A DNA stretch of 64,000 nt from Cyphellophora europaea CBS 101466. Taxonomy: Eukaryota; Ascomycota; Eurotiomycetes; Chaetothyriales; Cyphellophoraceae. The first letter of the stretch is position 1. Each line of letters starts with the position of its first letter. The stretch covers positions 930,001 to 994,000 of the forward strand of contig NW_008481798.1 in assembly GCF_000365145.1 (NCBI RefSeq), given 5' to 3'. Positions 1 to 11,370 of this stretch are shown piece by piece. The position numbers and the translations under genes were made by a program. The notes under the pieces are model-generated. The model was not told the origin of the DNA, did not search any database, and saw nothing but the letters and a program-made list of their open reading frames with translations.

Positions 1-597
1 GAGAAGGCGGAAGAGACGTTCAACATTTCGCTTGCCAAGATCCAGTTCGTGTCAGTCTATCTGTCAGACCCAGACATACCCATTCCACCGGAAGATACCG
101 CAGCGAAGATGCAGGTAGCACCTTCGGAACCGCCGATAGCCGACACGGCAGCACCGCTGGAAGCGCAAGAAGAGTCTTCAGATGCGCGGGCCTCGGTACC
201 CGAGGTGCAGCCCGTTGGTGAGGCGACACCATCGCCAGCTCTCACGGCAGGCCGATCGCCTCGCCAATTGTCCCCTTCCCCGCAGATCGACAACGCAAAG
301 ACAAGGCCCGCGGTGCGGCCCTCATTGACGGACTCATCATTCTCCTTCATGCTAGGCGAAGGTCGACATCGGAGCAGCTTTGTGAGTTCCGTGGCAAATC
401 TGCCCGAGGAGAGACGGAACAGTGATTCCACCGACAAGCCACTAAACAAAGCGTTGACACATGAGCAGAGACAAAAGCAAAAGCAGAAGGCCAAGGAGAG
501 GAAAGGGAGTAGCGACAATGCCAAGACCGGAGGCGCAGAAGTAGAAGAGGACGACGGGTTTACCATGAGTAGCATGCGAGGAGGGGGCCCGCTGTAG
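1..597 (+). CDS. 3' end of an unrecognised gene, low-complexity tail
   Basis: The frame is open from the first base of the window to a TAG at 595-597, so only the last 198 residues are visible and the start lies outside. The first ~25 residues (EKAEETFNISLAKIQFV...) read like the final helix of a folded domain. The rest is disordered: rich in Pro, Ser, Glu and Ala, with a Lys/Gln/Arg run (RQKQKQKAKERK) near residue 160 and an acidic patch close to the end. I do not recognise the family. A C-terminal tail of a RabGAP-like or other regulatory protein is possible, but I have no motif for it. Base use is typical of coding DNA in this window. A 172-residue open frame on the opposite strand is its shadow. 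Confidence 0.6.
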   Translation, partial: EKAEETFNISLAKIQFVSVYLSDPDIPIPPEDTAAKMQVAPSEPPIADTAAPLEAQEESSDARASVPEVQPVGEATPSPALTAGRSPRQLSPSPQIDNAKTRPAVRPSLTDSSFSFMLGEGRHRSSFVSSVANLPEERRNSDSTDKPLNKALTHEQRQKQKQKAKERKGSSDNAKTGGAEVEEDDGFTMSSMRGGGPL

Positions 598-1973
598 GAG
601 ATGCTTGTACAAGCCCCTGAACTTGCAGCACCTGATCCACCGCGTGCGCACTGCCTGCTCCCCCGCCTTCGCCTTGATGCGTAGCAACCCGTACAATAGT
701 CTGAGGTCTCTGCGAGCCGCGAGCTGCAGATACATGCTCAACTTGTGGCGTCCCAGCGGCTTGGTCCTAAATCACGTGTGACACATTTGGGCCTCCAGAA
801 TGGCTTAAGAACCAAGCGCAGCATTCAGAAGCAACCACATTGAGTTGTTCCAGATGTTCGTATCTTCGCTTAACGAAGCATCAACCTGAATTCCGCCCCG
901 GTGTGGACCACTTCTTTTCAGGCTGGCGTCAGAGGCGACGAACTAGTCGCCGAACAATAAAAGAACCGAGGCAGCCAAGCGTGGCCAGGGTTGGGCCGCT
1001 GCCGGTGCCTCATGCGCAAATTAGTGCTGATTGACAGGGGTAATTATGTGGGATCCCGGTGTTACAAGTAGATGGAGAGGAATTGCCACGAGCTCCGAGT
1101 CAAAGCTTCGGGTCTCTGAGGCCGATGAAACTGGAGACAGGCGTGCAGACGGAGTGTGAAGGGGTTTGGTAATGGAAAGGGTTGATATAAAGTTTTCGGG
1201 AGGGCAACTCCACTCCCGAGGCAAACCCCTCGCTAGACTCGTTGCGACTGCGCTAGAATTGCTAGTGCTGCATTTCAACTTCCTTCTCCCCACACATTCA
1301 CGGCTTTCCTTCCCTTTTGGCATGGCTACCATGTGCATTTCGTCAGACAGGCGCCCGAGGTTGCGTGCCCTGTACGCAGGCACCCTCTCTACAGATTGTA
1401 GATGCTCTGGCGAGGTCGTATGTCGAACTGACGGATGCTTTCCTCAACGGCCGGCGGTCATCAGGGCTCTTCATGCTGCCAAAACTGTCAAATGGAGTAT
1501 ACAGCCGGACATGAATCACCAAGGCCGGGAGAAACCCCACAGAGTACCTCGCAGCAAGCTTTGCAAAAGCTTCGCAGAGACTGCCCGTATGCTTTGGCAG
1601 AATAGGCTGGCGATCAGACCTCTTCCAAGCCCTATGGCGTTGATCATTGCTGCTGACACAGGCCACTACTGGACTTGATGATGCCGCTGCGCCCACGTCT
1701 CACACTCCCACGGAGCCGGTAGCTTCCCACGACAGGCATTCGAAAATCCTAGTCTGGCCGGTGCTGCATCCCCCCCGGGCTCCCTGTTCCACCCACGGTT
1801 TCAAAACTGGGGACCACGTTGTGCCTTATACCCCAGAAACCCCCCTTGACTTCCTCCATGCCTCGAAAACAATCGCGCATCATGAGTTTTATGCCATGAG
1901 CGTGCTTATCTGTGCTCACTTATAAAATCACAAGCGACCTCGGTTGTACGTTGACTGAACACTGTCACCAGCA
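598..1973. other. Intergenic, no gene recognised
   Basis: About 1.4 kb between the partial gene and the rhodopsin-domain gene. Several open frames of 60-170 codons occur on both strands, but none shows a domain, a signal or a splice-consistent extension. The last part serves as promoter of the downstream gene. Confidence 0.5.
1921..1928 (+). promoter_or_regulatory. Possible TATA box of the rhodopsin-domain gene
   Basis: The octamer TATAAAAT lies 53 nt upstream of the ATG at 1974, a plausible distance for a short-leader fungal promoter. It is supported only by sequence match and position. Confidence 0.3.
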
Positions 1974-3349
1974 ATGGTCAACGCGCTAAGACGTAAGTTT
2001 GGTACAACTTTGACCCCTGTGTGCACGTGCTAACAAATCCACAGCACCTCCAGAAGTGGTGGCTTCCTGGCCAAAGCCCAACTTCGTCAACTCGGAGACT
2101 CACGGCCCAGGTCTTATGGTGGTGGCATCCATGCTGCCCTCTATCGCCGTCGGAGTTGTTGCAACGCGACTCTACGCCAGAATCTACATCACACGGGCAT
2201 TCGGCATTGATGACGTGCTTATTGTGGCGGGATTGGTCTTCGGTATAGCGCTGTCATGCCTCGTGATGGTTGGAAACCAGGTGAGTGCAAATCCATGCTT
2301 TCACCCAGCTCGCTAGTCCCCCTATCTTGTTCCTGCATGGATGCTGAGAGCAGCCGAATAGGTATACTACAATGGGTATCACATATGGGTGAGTGGTCTT
2401 CCGACCGAGTACTGCTTCAACTGACACGACCCAGGACACCCCTCCAGCGAGCGCTGTACCACACAGGCTCAATGTATGGATTGCCCAAGTGTGCTACACA
2501 CTATCCCTGTCATGTGTCAAAATCAGTGTCCTCCTCTTCTACCGCCGCCTCAGTGTGTCATTCACAAGAGGCTTTCTTATCGCCGTCTGGATCGGAATAG
2601 CATATAACATTGTCTACGTGGTCGGCTTCATCATGGCATTGTGCCTGCTTTGCCGACCTCTGGACGCGTACTGGAAGAGTTTCAACTTGGAGTACTATGC
2701 CACGGCCAACTTCACATGTGGCAGCGAGCAGATTGCGGAACCGTTGTCTGCTATATTCAGCGTCATCGGCGACGCCTACAGCACTATTCTGCCGCTTGTC
2801 CTGGTCAGCCGGCTATCGCTTCCATCACGTCAGAAGTGGGCGCTCTACTTCCTCTTCAGCCTAGGGTTCTCGGTCGTGATATGTGGTGCAGTTCGCAGCT
2901 ACTACATGTACCGAGTCGTCAACGTCGACTATGACTTCACCTGGACGCTCTGGAAGATATGGGTATGGGGAGAATTCGAGTTGTGGCTGGCGGTGTATGC
3001 GGCTAGTGCCCCGGCTCTAAAGCCATTCTTCAAGCGTTACGTCGACAGATTATCCACGAGCAGCGCCTCAAGACACGGACCAAACCAAGTCTACCTGGTT
3101 CGCGGCGATGCCCACGGAGGTCTTGGCAGGGTCGAGCGAATCTGGGTGACCAAGAAGCGCAAACCTGATGCCTATCTGGAATTGTCAAGTGATCAGAAAA
3201 CAAAGCGGGATGAGCTTGCCAAGAAAGACAACCATATCATGAAGTCAGTGGAATATGATGTCGAGCCATACGATGTGGAAGCCTTGCCTCCGCTTTCAAC
3301 AAATGCTGGACCTTCAACTGCAAAGAATCGTATGGGTAGGAACCGATGA
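1974..3349 (+). CDS. Fungal rhodopsin-domain (PTH11-like) seven-helix membrane protein
   Basis: Four exons: 1974-1992, 2045-2280, 2362-2388 and 2435-3349. All introns have GT-AG ends and the frame is kept, giving 398 residues. Exon 3 encodes only nine residues. Seven hydrophobic segments are visible, at about residues 27-50, 60-83, 106-130, 140-166, 195-217, 227-250 and 270-292. The arrangement, with ARIYITRAFGIDDVLI after helix 1 and LWLAVYAASAPALKPFF at helix 7, is that of the fungal rhodopsin-domain family (Pfam Rhodopsin_dom_fun). The family is related to PTH11 receptors but mostly has unknown ligands. No CFEM domain precedes helix 1. A ~105-residue charged cytoplasmic tail follows helix 7. 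It probably acts at the plasma membrane. Function beyond family membership cannot be read from the sequence. Confidence 0.85.
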
Positions 3350-4630
3350 AGACGACATTGTTGGACATATCTACGGATCAATACAGCGACACAATGACCC
3401 ATCTTGCCACCGTAATGGACCTCAGCGCAGAAGCACCCATTGAACTCACCATGACCTCTGGGACCGCACTGCCCGCACATTATTCTTCCCGCCCACGTTC
3501 ACCATCGCAGCGGAGCATGGCTTAACGGATGCTAGTCGGCAAGTATGACACAGCGCAAACGCGATAAGAACAGTCGTGCCTCTCGCGAAGAAGGGAAGCG
3601 TCAGAAATCAACAGCACAATATTGGACAGGAGCGGGCCGACGCGGTATGAGCAACATGCTGCCATTGTTAGCAGAGTGGAGATGGGCTATGAACGCCTGT
3701 CAAAAGTGCCAAGGCCGAGCCGGGTTTCCGTTGTTGGCAGTCAGTGCGCAATCTGCACCCTGTCCACGTCGAGATTGACAGACATAGGGAGTCTTGTGCC
3801 GTTACGCTAGAAGGGCGGAACCGTTGCGGACGTCTGGGGCGGTATACTTTCAACTGCCAGCCTCGGCCGCCACCGATGTAAGTGGGGGGGTAATAGTGCG
3901 ATACGGGGTAGGGCAGCTGCGATATAGGCAGGAAAGCATCGATGATAGCCAGGAAATGTATAGTAACTTGCGCATCTGATGAATGTCATGTCTGCCATGG
4001 ATGGTAGGATGAACCATGTCCTGGCTGACGAGAGCACCGGATCGCTTGTGGTGACCAAGTCGTGTTTGTGGTGGGGGCGGCGACCGGACTGGTGCCAAGG
4101 CTCAAGCAAGGAACTCTCCACTTGGAGTTGAGAACCGAATCATTCAAGTTGATCGGATTGCTGTTGCTGGAGAACGCAGCCACTGCGCCCTCCATCCAAC
4201 TCGAAGGCCTTTGTGCAGCCTCATCTCTCGCCAATTCGAGCCTTCCACCTCCCAAACTCCCGAGACTTTTCTCTCAGCCCTTTGTGAAACCTTTTCCGAA
4301 GATTCTCGCCAGCCGGTACTTGGTGCTTCAGCTCGGAACATTCCCCGTCCCACCGTCCGCAGCGTCCCACGTGTTGTATCAGCCGTGCTGTCCGTGTAGA
4401 TCAACGACACTCTTCCAAGAATCTTCACGCCTCTCCTTAATTCGACTGTCTTCTCTTTTTCTTGTCGAGGCACACGCGCCTCATCCTGACCTGCACCTCC
4501 ATCTCCCAAAGCGATGACTGAAGGTGGAAATGGCAAACATGGTTAGCTCACCCGTGGGCGTGAGCTCCCTTCGTCCGTCTCGGCCAGGAGAGACACGCAG
4601 CAATGTTCCAGTGTTGGCGATGCTGATCGT
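3350..4630. other. Intergenic; leader region of the PAS kinase
   Basis: 1.28 kb with no supported gene. The distal half is pyrimidine-rich (4240-4520), as in long leaders of fungal regulatory kinases. The frame of the kinase stays open upstream of 4631 to a TAG at about 4544 but contains no earlier ATG. Confidence 0.45.
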
Positions 4631-7600
4631 ATGGCAGGAGCACAAATACACACATCGTTATCGCCCAACGACGCGTACGATGTCTCCCCACCACAATCCC
4701 CGGACTTGTCGATCCGGATACCCAAGAATAAAAGCACGGGCAATCTGCTCGGGGCAAGAGAGGTCGTCTCTGCCGGGCCAGAACAATTGAGGTTCTCCTT
4801 CGAAGATGGGTCGGCGCAGCAGGTCAGAAATCTAAAGAGGTACGCATGCGCCCACAGCACATGTGCCCGCCCTCGTCCGTTCTGTCACATGTGACCTGTC
4901 TTACGTGACCTAACATTCGTGACTGCAGACCCTCACGCCCTGAAAATGACTTTGGTTTGGGCATGTCAGGCCTGCGACGCATCAGACGTCCGCCCGTGCC
5001 CTCACGAACCCCGTCCTTGATCATCGAGGACGCCGACTGGACGGCGCCGTCATTGCAGCATGCCCAAACACTTCCGGCGTCCACCCCAACCTCGAGGACG
5101 GCATCTCGGTCAGCGTCCTTTGGCTACCTCGTCAGCGGACCAAGCTCGCCTGTCCTGGAAGACCTCCATCGATTTCCGGCCGAGTCATTGCACTCGTTCT
5201 CTTTTAGTAAACAATCAGAGGACTACCTGCATAGTCGTCAGAGTATAGTACAGAAGTCGGTGGATTTTGTGCGCAACTCGGCGGCATGGGCCTCGAACCC
5301 AGCGCTGGCTGCAGCTCAAGCACGCGCTAGTGGCGATGCAGAGATACAAGGAATGATGGACCTGTTGCAAAAGGCAAAGATCCTACCTACAGCTACTGAT
5401 AAGAAGGAAAACAACCAGGGCCTTGGCCTTGGGCTGGGGCCCATGACTGGACCTGCTGATACGGACGGCCGCAACATATTTGAGAGCAGTTTCAGTCAAA
5501 GTCTCGAATCGGTGGATGAGAACGTCGCCGTACTGAGTCCGCTCCCTACCTCGCCAGATCCACACGGAGCGCGGAGAGGGTCGGATGAAATTCCTCGCCG
5601 GCCACTTGAAAGAACCGCTAGCAACGAAGAGATATCTTCAACCGCACCTCGAAGGATCGGTTTAAAGCGGACATACACTGATCTCTCTGCTATGTCCCTC
5701 CAACAGAAATTGATCGATGCCCTGGCGCAGCCCTATTCGAGCGATGACCATCAAGCATCACAGCCGAAAGCGACACACTCCACTCTTGGGCCCACCCCTA
5801 CAAATGCTGCAGTTCATTCTCACAGTAGCAAGTGGTCTCCTGCCGCCCAAGCAGTCTTTCGAACGGGCGGAGAAGCGCCTTGGACAATTCTAGCTGCAAA
5901 CGATTTGGCTTGTCTCATATTCGGCGTGACTCGCGCAGAAGTACGGGCACTGAGTATTCTTGGTTTGATCCAGGAAGACAGGAGATCATGGCTCGAGGAG
6001 AAGCTCGGTAAGCCAATTCCAGACGCGGGAAGTCGGGGGCCGCAGTCGGCCCAGGCTACGGCTGCTAAGTCACTCCTAGGCGCAAAGACGGGCATCACAG
6101 CCAGGCTGCTGAGCAAAGCTCCTTCCAGGACGACTAAGCCTGCGAAGAGGGCCGCGACTGATGACGGGTCAGGAGGCTACTATAGACAAACAGCCAAGAA
6201 CCACCCGCCAACAAAGTCGAGAGGTGTGCTGCTGTGCGGCGATATTGTGCCTATACAGAAGAGAAATGGATCCATAGGCTCCGCCAGCTTCTGGGTCATG
6301 GAGAAGAAGGGTGGCCTCATCTGGGTCATTGAAGAGATTCGCGAGGACGTCGCCGTGCTGTCGATTGGCGACAACCAGATCGTCACGGCATGTACAGGCG
6401 AGCCTGAGCAGATATGGGGACAGCCGATCCCATCTGGGACGCCACTTCGGGCGCTGCTGCCACAGGTACCAACAGAAACGTCCTTTTTCGACCGACGAAC
6501 ACCCAGTGGTCAACCTGCAGCCTGCCACTTTACAGCTCAAACGGCCAACAGCATCAATATTCCCACCACGGTCACCAGAGTTCCGGGAAAGAGTGAACTT
6601 CGGGTCTCCTCGCTTCCCCACATGGCCGGCATGATGGTGCTCAACCCCGAAGACCTGAATATCACATCCTCAAATTCGGTCTTTTGTGCCTCGCTCTTCG
6701 GCTACGAAAAGCCTTCCGGCTTGTCGATACTGTCGCTGATTCCTTCATTCTCCGACATCCTGACCATCCTCACAATGGAAGACGAAGTCGACCTTGTCGA
6801 CGGTCTCGTTGTTCCGGAGCATTCATTCCGTCGCGCCTACGCCCTACTGTCCCTCCGAGATGGCTCAGAAAACGCTGCCAATATTTTTCTCCGGCCATCG
6901 GGCCTACCTGCCAAGCATCGAGATGGCTCCGATATCATGGTCGACGTGCAAATGCGAGTTGTTCGGTCCGAGAGCATCTTCCCCGCCACCGAACAGGTCA
7001 TCACCGAGCAGCCTGAAGCAGAGGACAGAGCGGATCTTGCTTCTAATCCCGACACAGTTGCCGTCACCGAGCTTGTCTATGCTGTCTGGATCACCTACTC
7101 GCGCCAACTTCACGCGGCTGGCGCAGCAGCGACTGAGGATGCCCGACCAATGACACCGCCTCAACAGCCTCAACCCCCCTCGCATCTTCCGTCCCCTCCG
7201 CCAGTCTCCTCGGACGAATCAGTCTCCTTAGGAGCCAGCAATGCCTCCTCCCAAATGTCTCTTCTTTCTCCCACGGTCACAAATGAAACCCTTGCCCTGC
7301 AAGCCGAGCCGCTGGAGCACCCGCCTCCACACGTCGTCTCGGCTCCGCACCCCCGCAAAACTATTGCGGATTTCAAGATTCTCGAGGAGATGGGCGCCGG
7401 GGCGTATGGTCAGGTTAAGTTGGGCCGGTACAAGGCCCCACACTCCCGCAAGGTAGTCCTCAAGTACGTCACCAAGAAGCGTATCTTAGTTGATACTTGG
7501 ACACGCGACCGGCGTTTAGGCACAGTCCCGCTCGAAGTGCACGTCATGGACTACCTGCGCAAAGACGGCCTACGGCACCCAAACATTGTGGAAATGATCG

Positions 7601-8600
7601 ACTTCTTCGAAGACGATGTCAACTACTATATCGAGATGCTGCCGCACGGCATCCCTGGGATGGATTTGTTCGATTACATTGAATTAAGGTCGAACATGGA
7701 GGAGGAAGAGTGCAGATCCATCTTTAGGCAAGTGGTTGCGGCCATCTGGCACCTGCATGTGCGCGCGGGCGTGGTCCATCGCGATATCAAAGACGAGAAT
7801 GTCGTGCTGGATGGTGAGGGTCGTATCAAACTGATTGATTTCGGGAGCGCGGCGTATCTGAAGAACGGGCCTTTTGATGTTTTTGTCGGCACCATTGGTG
7901 AGTACTGGCCTTCCTTTCTCTCCTGTGATCGAGGCAGCAGCTGGAGCGTTGAGGCAAGATGTCTGTGTGCTTCAAGGGGCAAGGCCGAGTCGAACAGCGG
8001 ATGTCTCTGGATGCTCGCTCTGCGCGAGCGCACATGTCTCGCCCTGCGTTTCATGTTGCACGCTTGGCCCTATTGCTGTCTGCCGACATGGAAAATCCGT
8101 ACTTGGCTGCTTGTCTAACACTCTCGTGCAGATTATGCAGCCCCCGAGGTGCTGCAAGGAAAACCCTACGGCGGTAAGGAACAGGACGTGTGGGCTCTTG
8201 GCATCTTGCTGTACACAATCGTGTACAAGGAGAATCCGTTCTACAACATCGGTACGTCTTCATCTTCCCTTCTAACTCCTTCGCCTCTCTCTCGCGCCCG
8301 CCTGAAGCCTATCCATCATTCCAGCATCCATATATCAAATGCTATGCTGCGTCCCTTCAATCACTGGCAATTTGCGTATTATGATATTTGCTGCCCAGGC
8401 CACTATTTGCTGACCAGCGGTGTTCGTGGCAAACAGATGAGATCTTGGATCACCCCCTGCGCGTCCCCTACCTGCCCTTCAGCGAGGGCTGCATCGATTT
8501 GATACGCAGGATGCTGGATCGCGATGTCGATCAGAGGGTGGATATCGAGCAGGTCAAGAACCACCATTGGCTTGCCCAGGTGGGGGATGACACGGAGTGA
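4631..8600 (+). CDS. psk1: PAS-domain serine/threonine kinase (Psk1/Psk2 type)
   Basis: Four exons: 4631-4839, 4929-7897, 8132-8251 and 8437-8600, giving 1153 residues. The last two introns split the catalytic domain, and splicing restores the APE motif region (YAAPEVLQG) and the kinase C-lobe. Residues ~370-560 hold the PAS region (WTILAANDLACLIFGVT) with its C-terminal strand. Kinase motifs follow in order: glycine loop GAGAYGQV near 892, HRDIKDEN near 1020 and DFGSA near 1040. The ATP-binding lysine is in VVLKYV. In yeast, PAS kinases couple nutrient state to glucose partitioning and translation; the same role here is inferred. The long N-terminal and linker regions are Ser/Pro-rich and presumably regulatory. 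The start is the first ATG in a frame that runs into exon 1's donor. Family assignment is firm; the symbol is by homology. Confidence 0.9.
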
Positions 8601-8763
8601 GATGGGCCGTGTCGTAAGTAAGGCGCGGGAGGAGGCGCCGCTACGCTAAGGGGTGAGGCTTTGGATCCATGGGAGGATGAAGGGAGAGGAAAAGATGGGG
8701 GCTTGCATATAAAGGATGCATAAGGAGGAGCTTCGTAAGAGGTAAGAAGAAGAGGGTAGCTTG

Positions 8764-8840
8764 ATTGGTTGGTAGGTTGGTTGGTTGGATGAATGGATGG
8801 ATAGATGGCTAAACGGGGTGGACAGTTGGACAGATGGATG
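8764..8840. repeat. Degenerate GGTT/GGAT tetranucleotide tract
   Basis: A run of imperfect TTGG, GGAT and AGAT tetramers just after the PAS kinase stop codon, probably within its 3' UTR. Confidence 0.6.
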
Positions 8841-9100
8841 CATGGCATTTTGGATATGGGCCGGTCACAAGAAGCTAGATATCTGCATATTAGAGAGACA
8901 TCTTCACGAGAGGCGAAGGACAACAAAGAGACAGAGACGGAGACAGAATCGGGGTGGCTCTATAAGGCCCCGAGTCGGAATCGAGACGGAGCCCTGAGTC
9001 AACAGAGCCTGGATGTTTGGGTACTACTACTACTACCATGATACGAGATCGCAAGATGATCATGAGAACAGAGAACAAGGCAGATGATGCAGAGAAATGT

Positions 9101-9200
9101 CTACCTACCTACCTACCTACCTACCTACCTACCTACCTATCTACCTACCTACCTACCTATCTACCTACCTACCTACCTATCTACCTACCTACCTACCTGC
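9101..9200. repeat. (CTAC)n array organised as five 20-bp units
   Basis: Each 20-bp unit is four CTAC tetramers plus a fifth variant tetramer: CTAC, then CTAT three times, then CTGC. The regular spacing of CTAT shows that blocks of five tetramers were duplicated. It produces spurious Thr-Tyr-Leu-Pro open frames. Confidence 0.9.
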
Positions 9201-9265
9201 CTTACCTATCTGTGTTCTTTGTGTGAGGTATCTACCTTGTCGGAGTCCACTCCTGCGTGTCGAGA

Positions 9266-9294
9266 GTCGAATCGAATCGAGTCGAGTCGAGTCG
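9266..9294. repeat. TCGAR pentanucleotide repeat
   Basis: Tandem TCGAA then TCGAG pentamers. A CTA trinucleotide run lies shortly downstream at 9367-9386. Confidence 0.7.
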
Positions 9295-11370
9295 TGTTGT
9301 CCAAAGGATTATATTCAGAAGGCGAAAATTAGCTACTAACTAAGAGAACTTGACTTTTTCTACGCGTACTACTACTACTACTACTATTGTGTGAAATCAC
9401 AGATTGAGGCTAGTAAGAGAGTTGCTTTGTCGTATGTACAACAAAAAGGCGATTCCCGAAGTTGTGCCCCTCGCAGCAAAAACTTATACAGCGAGATCCG
9501 CAACCTTGGGCGAGGTTCCGCGAAGGGGTGATTCAGTGGGCGTTTCTAGAAGAAGGTAGAGAAGCAATGCTGTACGAGTGGTGTCGAGCGTTGTGTAGGC
9601 GTTTCTGTGGACCGTGTTTGTCCCGCTTCGAAATGAAAAATTCCGGGGTTGGTGGCGCTGATGGGGTTGGGGTAAGGGGCCCTACGTTGGAGAAGGAAAT
9701 GGCCTTGGGGGCCGGGTCGGTGGCCTCCGGCGTTAGACCGGGGTTGTTGGTTAGTTTGGCGACTGAGGCTTTGAGTGCAAGTCAGAGTTGAAGTGAATGG
9801 CAGAACGTTCCTGGGCTCAGTCGGGGCGGATGTTTGCAAGCGAAGCGATGGGCCCGAGGGAGATAGTGGCAGGAGGTCACGAGAATGAGAGCGGCTAAAT
9901 GTTGCAAGTGTACTTGTGTACTTGGAGCAGCCTTCGCACGTGAAGCTGCAACGTGTGAAATGGAGATAGAACGCACAGCAGTGGGGTGAAGGGACCAAAT
10001 GGGTGGGGCCCAACTGTCGCTTGGAGGGTGTCCTTTGAGCTAAGATAAGCAGAAGCGGGATGGGTAGCGTGTCGAGCTAGAAAATGGGATGGGCTCAGAT
10101 GGGGTACGGCGAAGTTGGCCGATGGATGGCAGGCAGGTAAACCCGTGGGCGATGGGCCTGAGCGGATCTGTCAGAGCAGCGCATGCGTTCGAAGCTGGCG
10201 AGGTTAAAGTGACGAGCAGAGATGCCGTGTGGTGTAGTGAGAGAAGATACGTAGCCCAGGGTCATCTGCTGCCGTGCAACGGGACGCGTGTTTTGACGGC
10301 TAGAGCAACAGGAAACGGATCATCCAGATCCCACCGGCGTGGATCTGGCGCTGCATGCAACCTTGGAGTTGGCTTTGCACAGCCTCTAGCTATCATGTTC
10401 CAGCAAGGTGACTCAGGGAGCCTATCTGATAGGTTTCAGCGTTGGCGGTACTGCTTCACGATGGTCAGGCAATGCCCGACACGGATTCAACATTATGGAA
10501 TCATTGTCCGGCTGATGTGATGTTGATTGACGTGGACAGGCCCCGGTGAACTTACCAGGCCAACTTGCGGAAGAGATAACCGGTAGCAATGGCAGACCCT
10601 GCAGCTGGTTAGGCGACTGTGGCTTCGGAGTTGGGGTGCGAGCAAGCATGGTCTGGCCCGGTCAAAAAGGCACAATGCAACGGTGCTACTTCCTTCTGAC
10701 TGCAGGGCCAAGCTCGAGGTGTCCCATTGTCGCTTGAACCTGAACTTTAGCCGGCGAAACACAAGGTTGCCGAGAGAAGCTGACCTCTGGGAGAGGTGGT
10801 CGCGTGGGGATGGCAAGCCCACATCAAGTCCACATCACCCTTGTCCCTGCAGCGGTTGCGCCGACTGACCACCGCAAGCAGTAACCGCAAGAGTTTCCTT
10901 CAGATATACGCCGCCTGAACCTGCCGGTTGACTCTCCATTCTTCGTCTGGCCTCTGCCGCCGCCGTCGTCGTCAACTACTCATAGTCTCATCACGAGAGA
11001 AACAATCACCGGCGCATTGCCCCTCGCACCCCACCATCGCATATCGCTATCGCTATCGATATCGATAGTGTAACGGCTCTCAGGTCTCGCCCTCGGCCGC
11101 GGCTCCACTCCGGGAGTGGGAATACTACCGAGCAATACACCATCCACCCCCAGCACCTGTCAGCGACCCAACCTTGAGCTGGCCGGCGGCTTCAACTCTC
11201 ACCTTCTCTGTATACGTTCTACAACTATACCTCATCCGACACGAGTGCCACGCTGATCCAGTGCTGCAATTGAGGAGGGTCATGTGCTAAACTGTCCCGG
11301 GAAGTGGTGCGGGGACATCCTCGCCAACAGTAATCCTTGATATCACGCGCCCCAAACCTCTCCGCTCGTC

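Larger units (their letters stand above)
8601..11370. other. Long gene-poor interval with simple repeats
   Basis: 2.8 kb without a supported gene. It contains the psk1 trailer, several simple-sequence arrays listed separately, and the probable promoter and pyrimidine-rich leader of the F-box gene (10,900-11,370). The leader includes a TATCGC/TATCGA repeat near 11,041-11,067. Open frames at 9462-9791 and 9546-10013 lack any recognisable feature. Confidence 0.5.

Noticed and set aside
57..575. 172-codon minus-strand frame
   Set aside because: Exact antisense of the partial gene at the left edge; composition is that of a shadow frame.
9017..9339. Open frames coding Thr-Tyr-Leu-Pro repeats
   Set aside because: They arise only from the CTAC tetranucleotide array.
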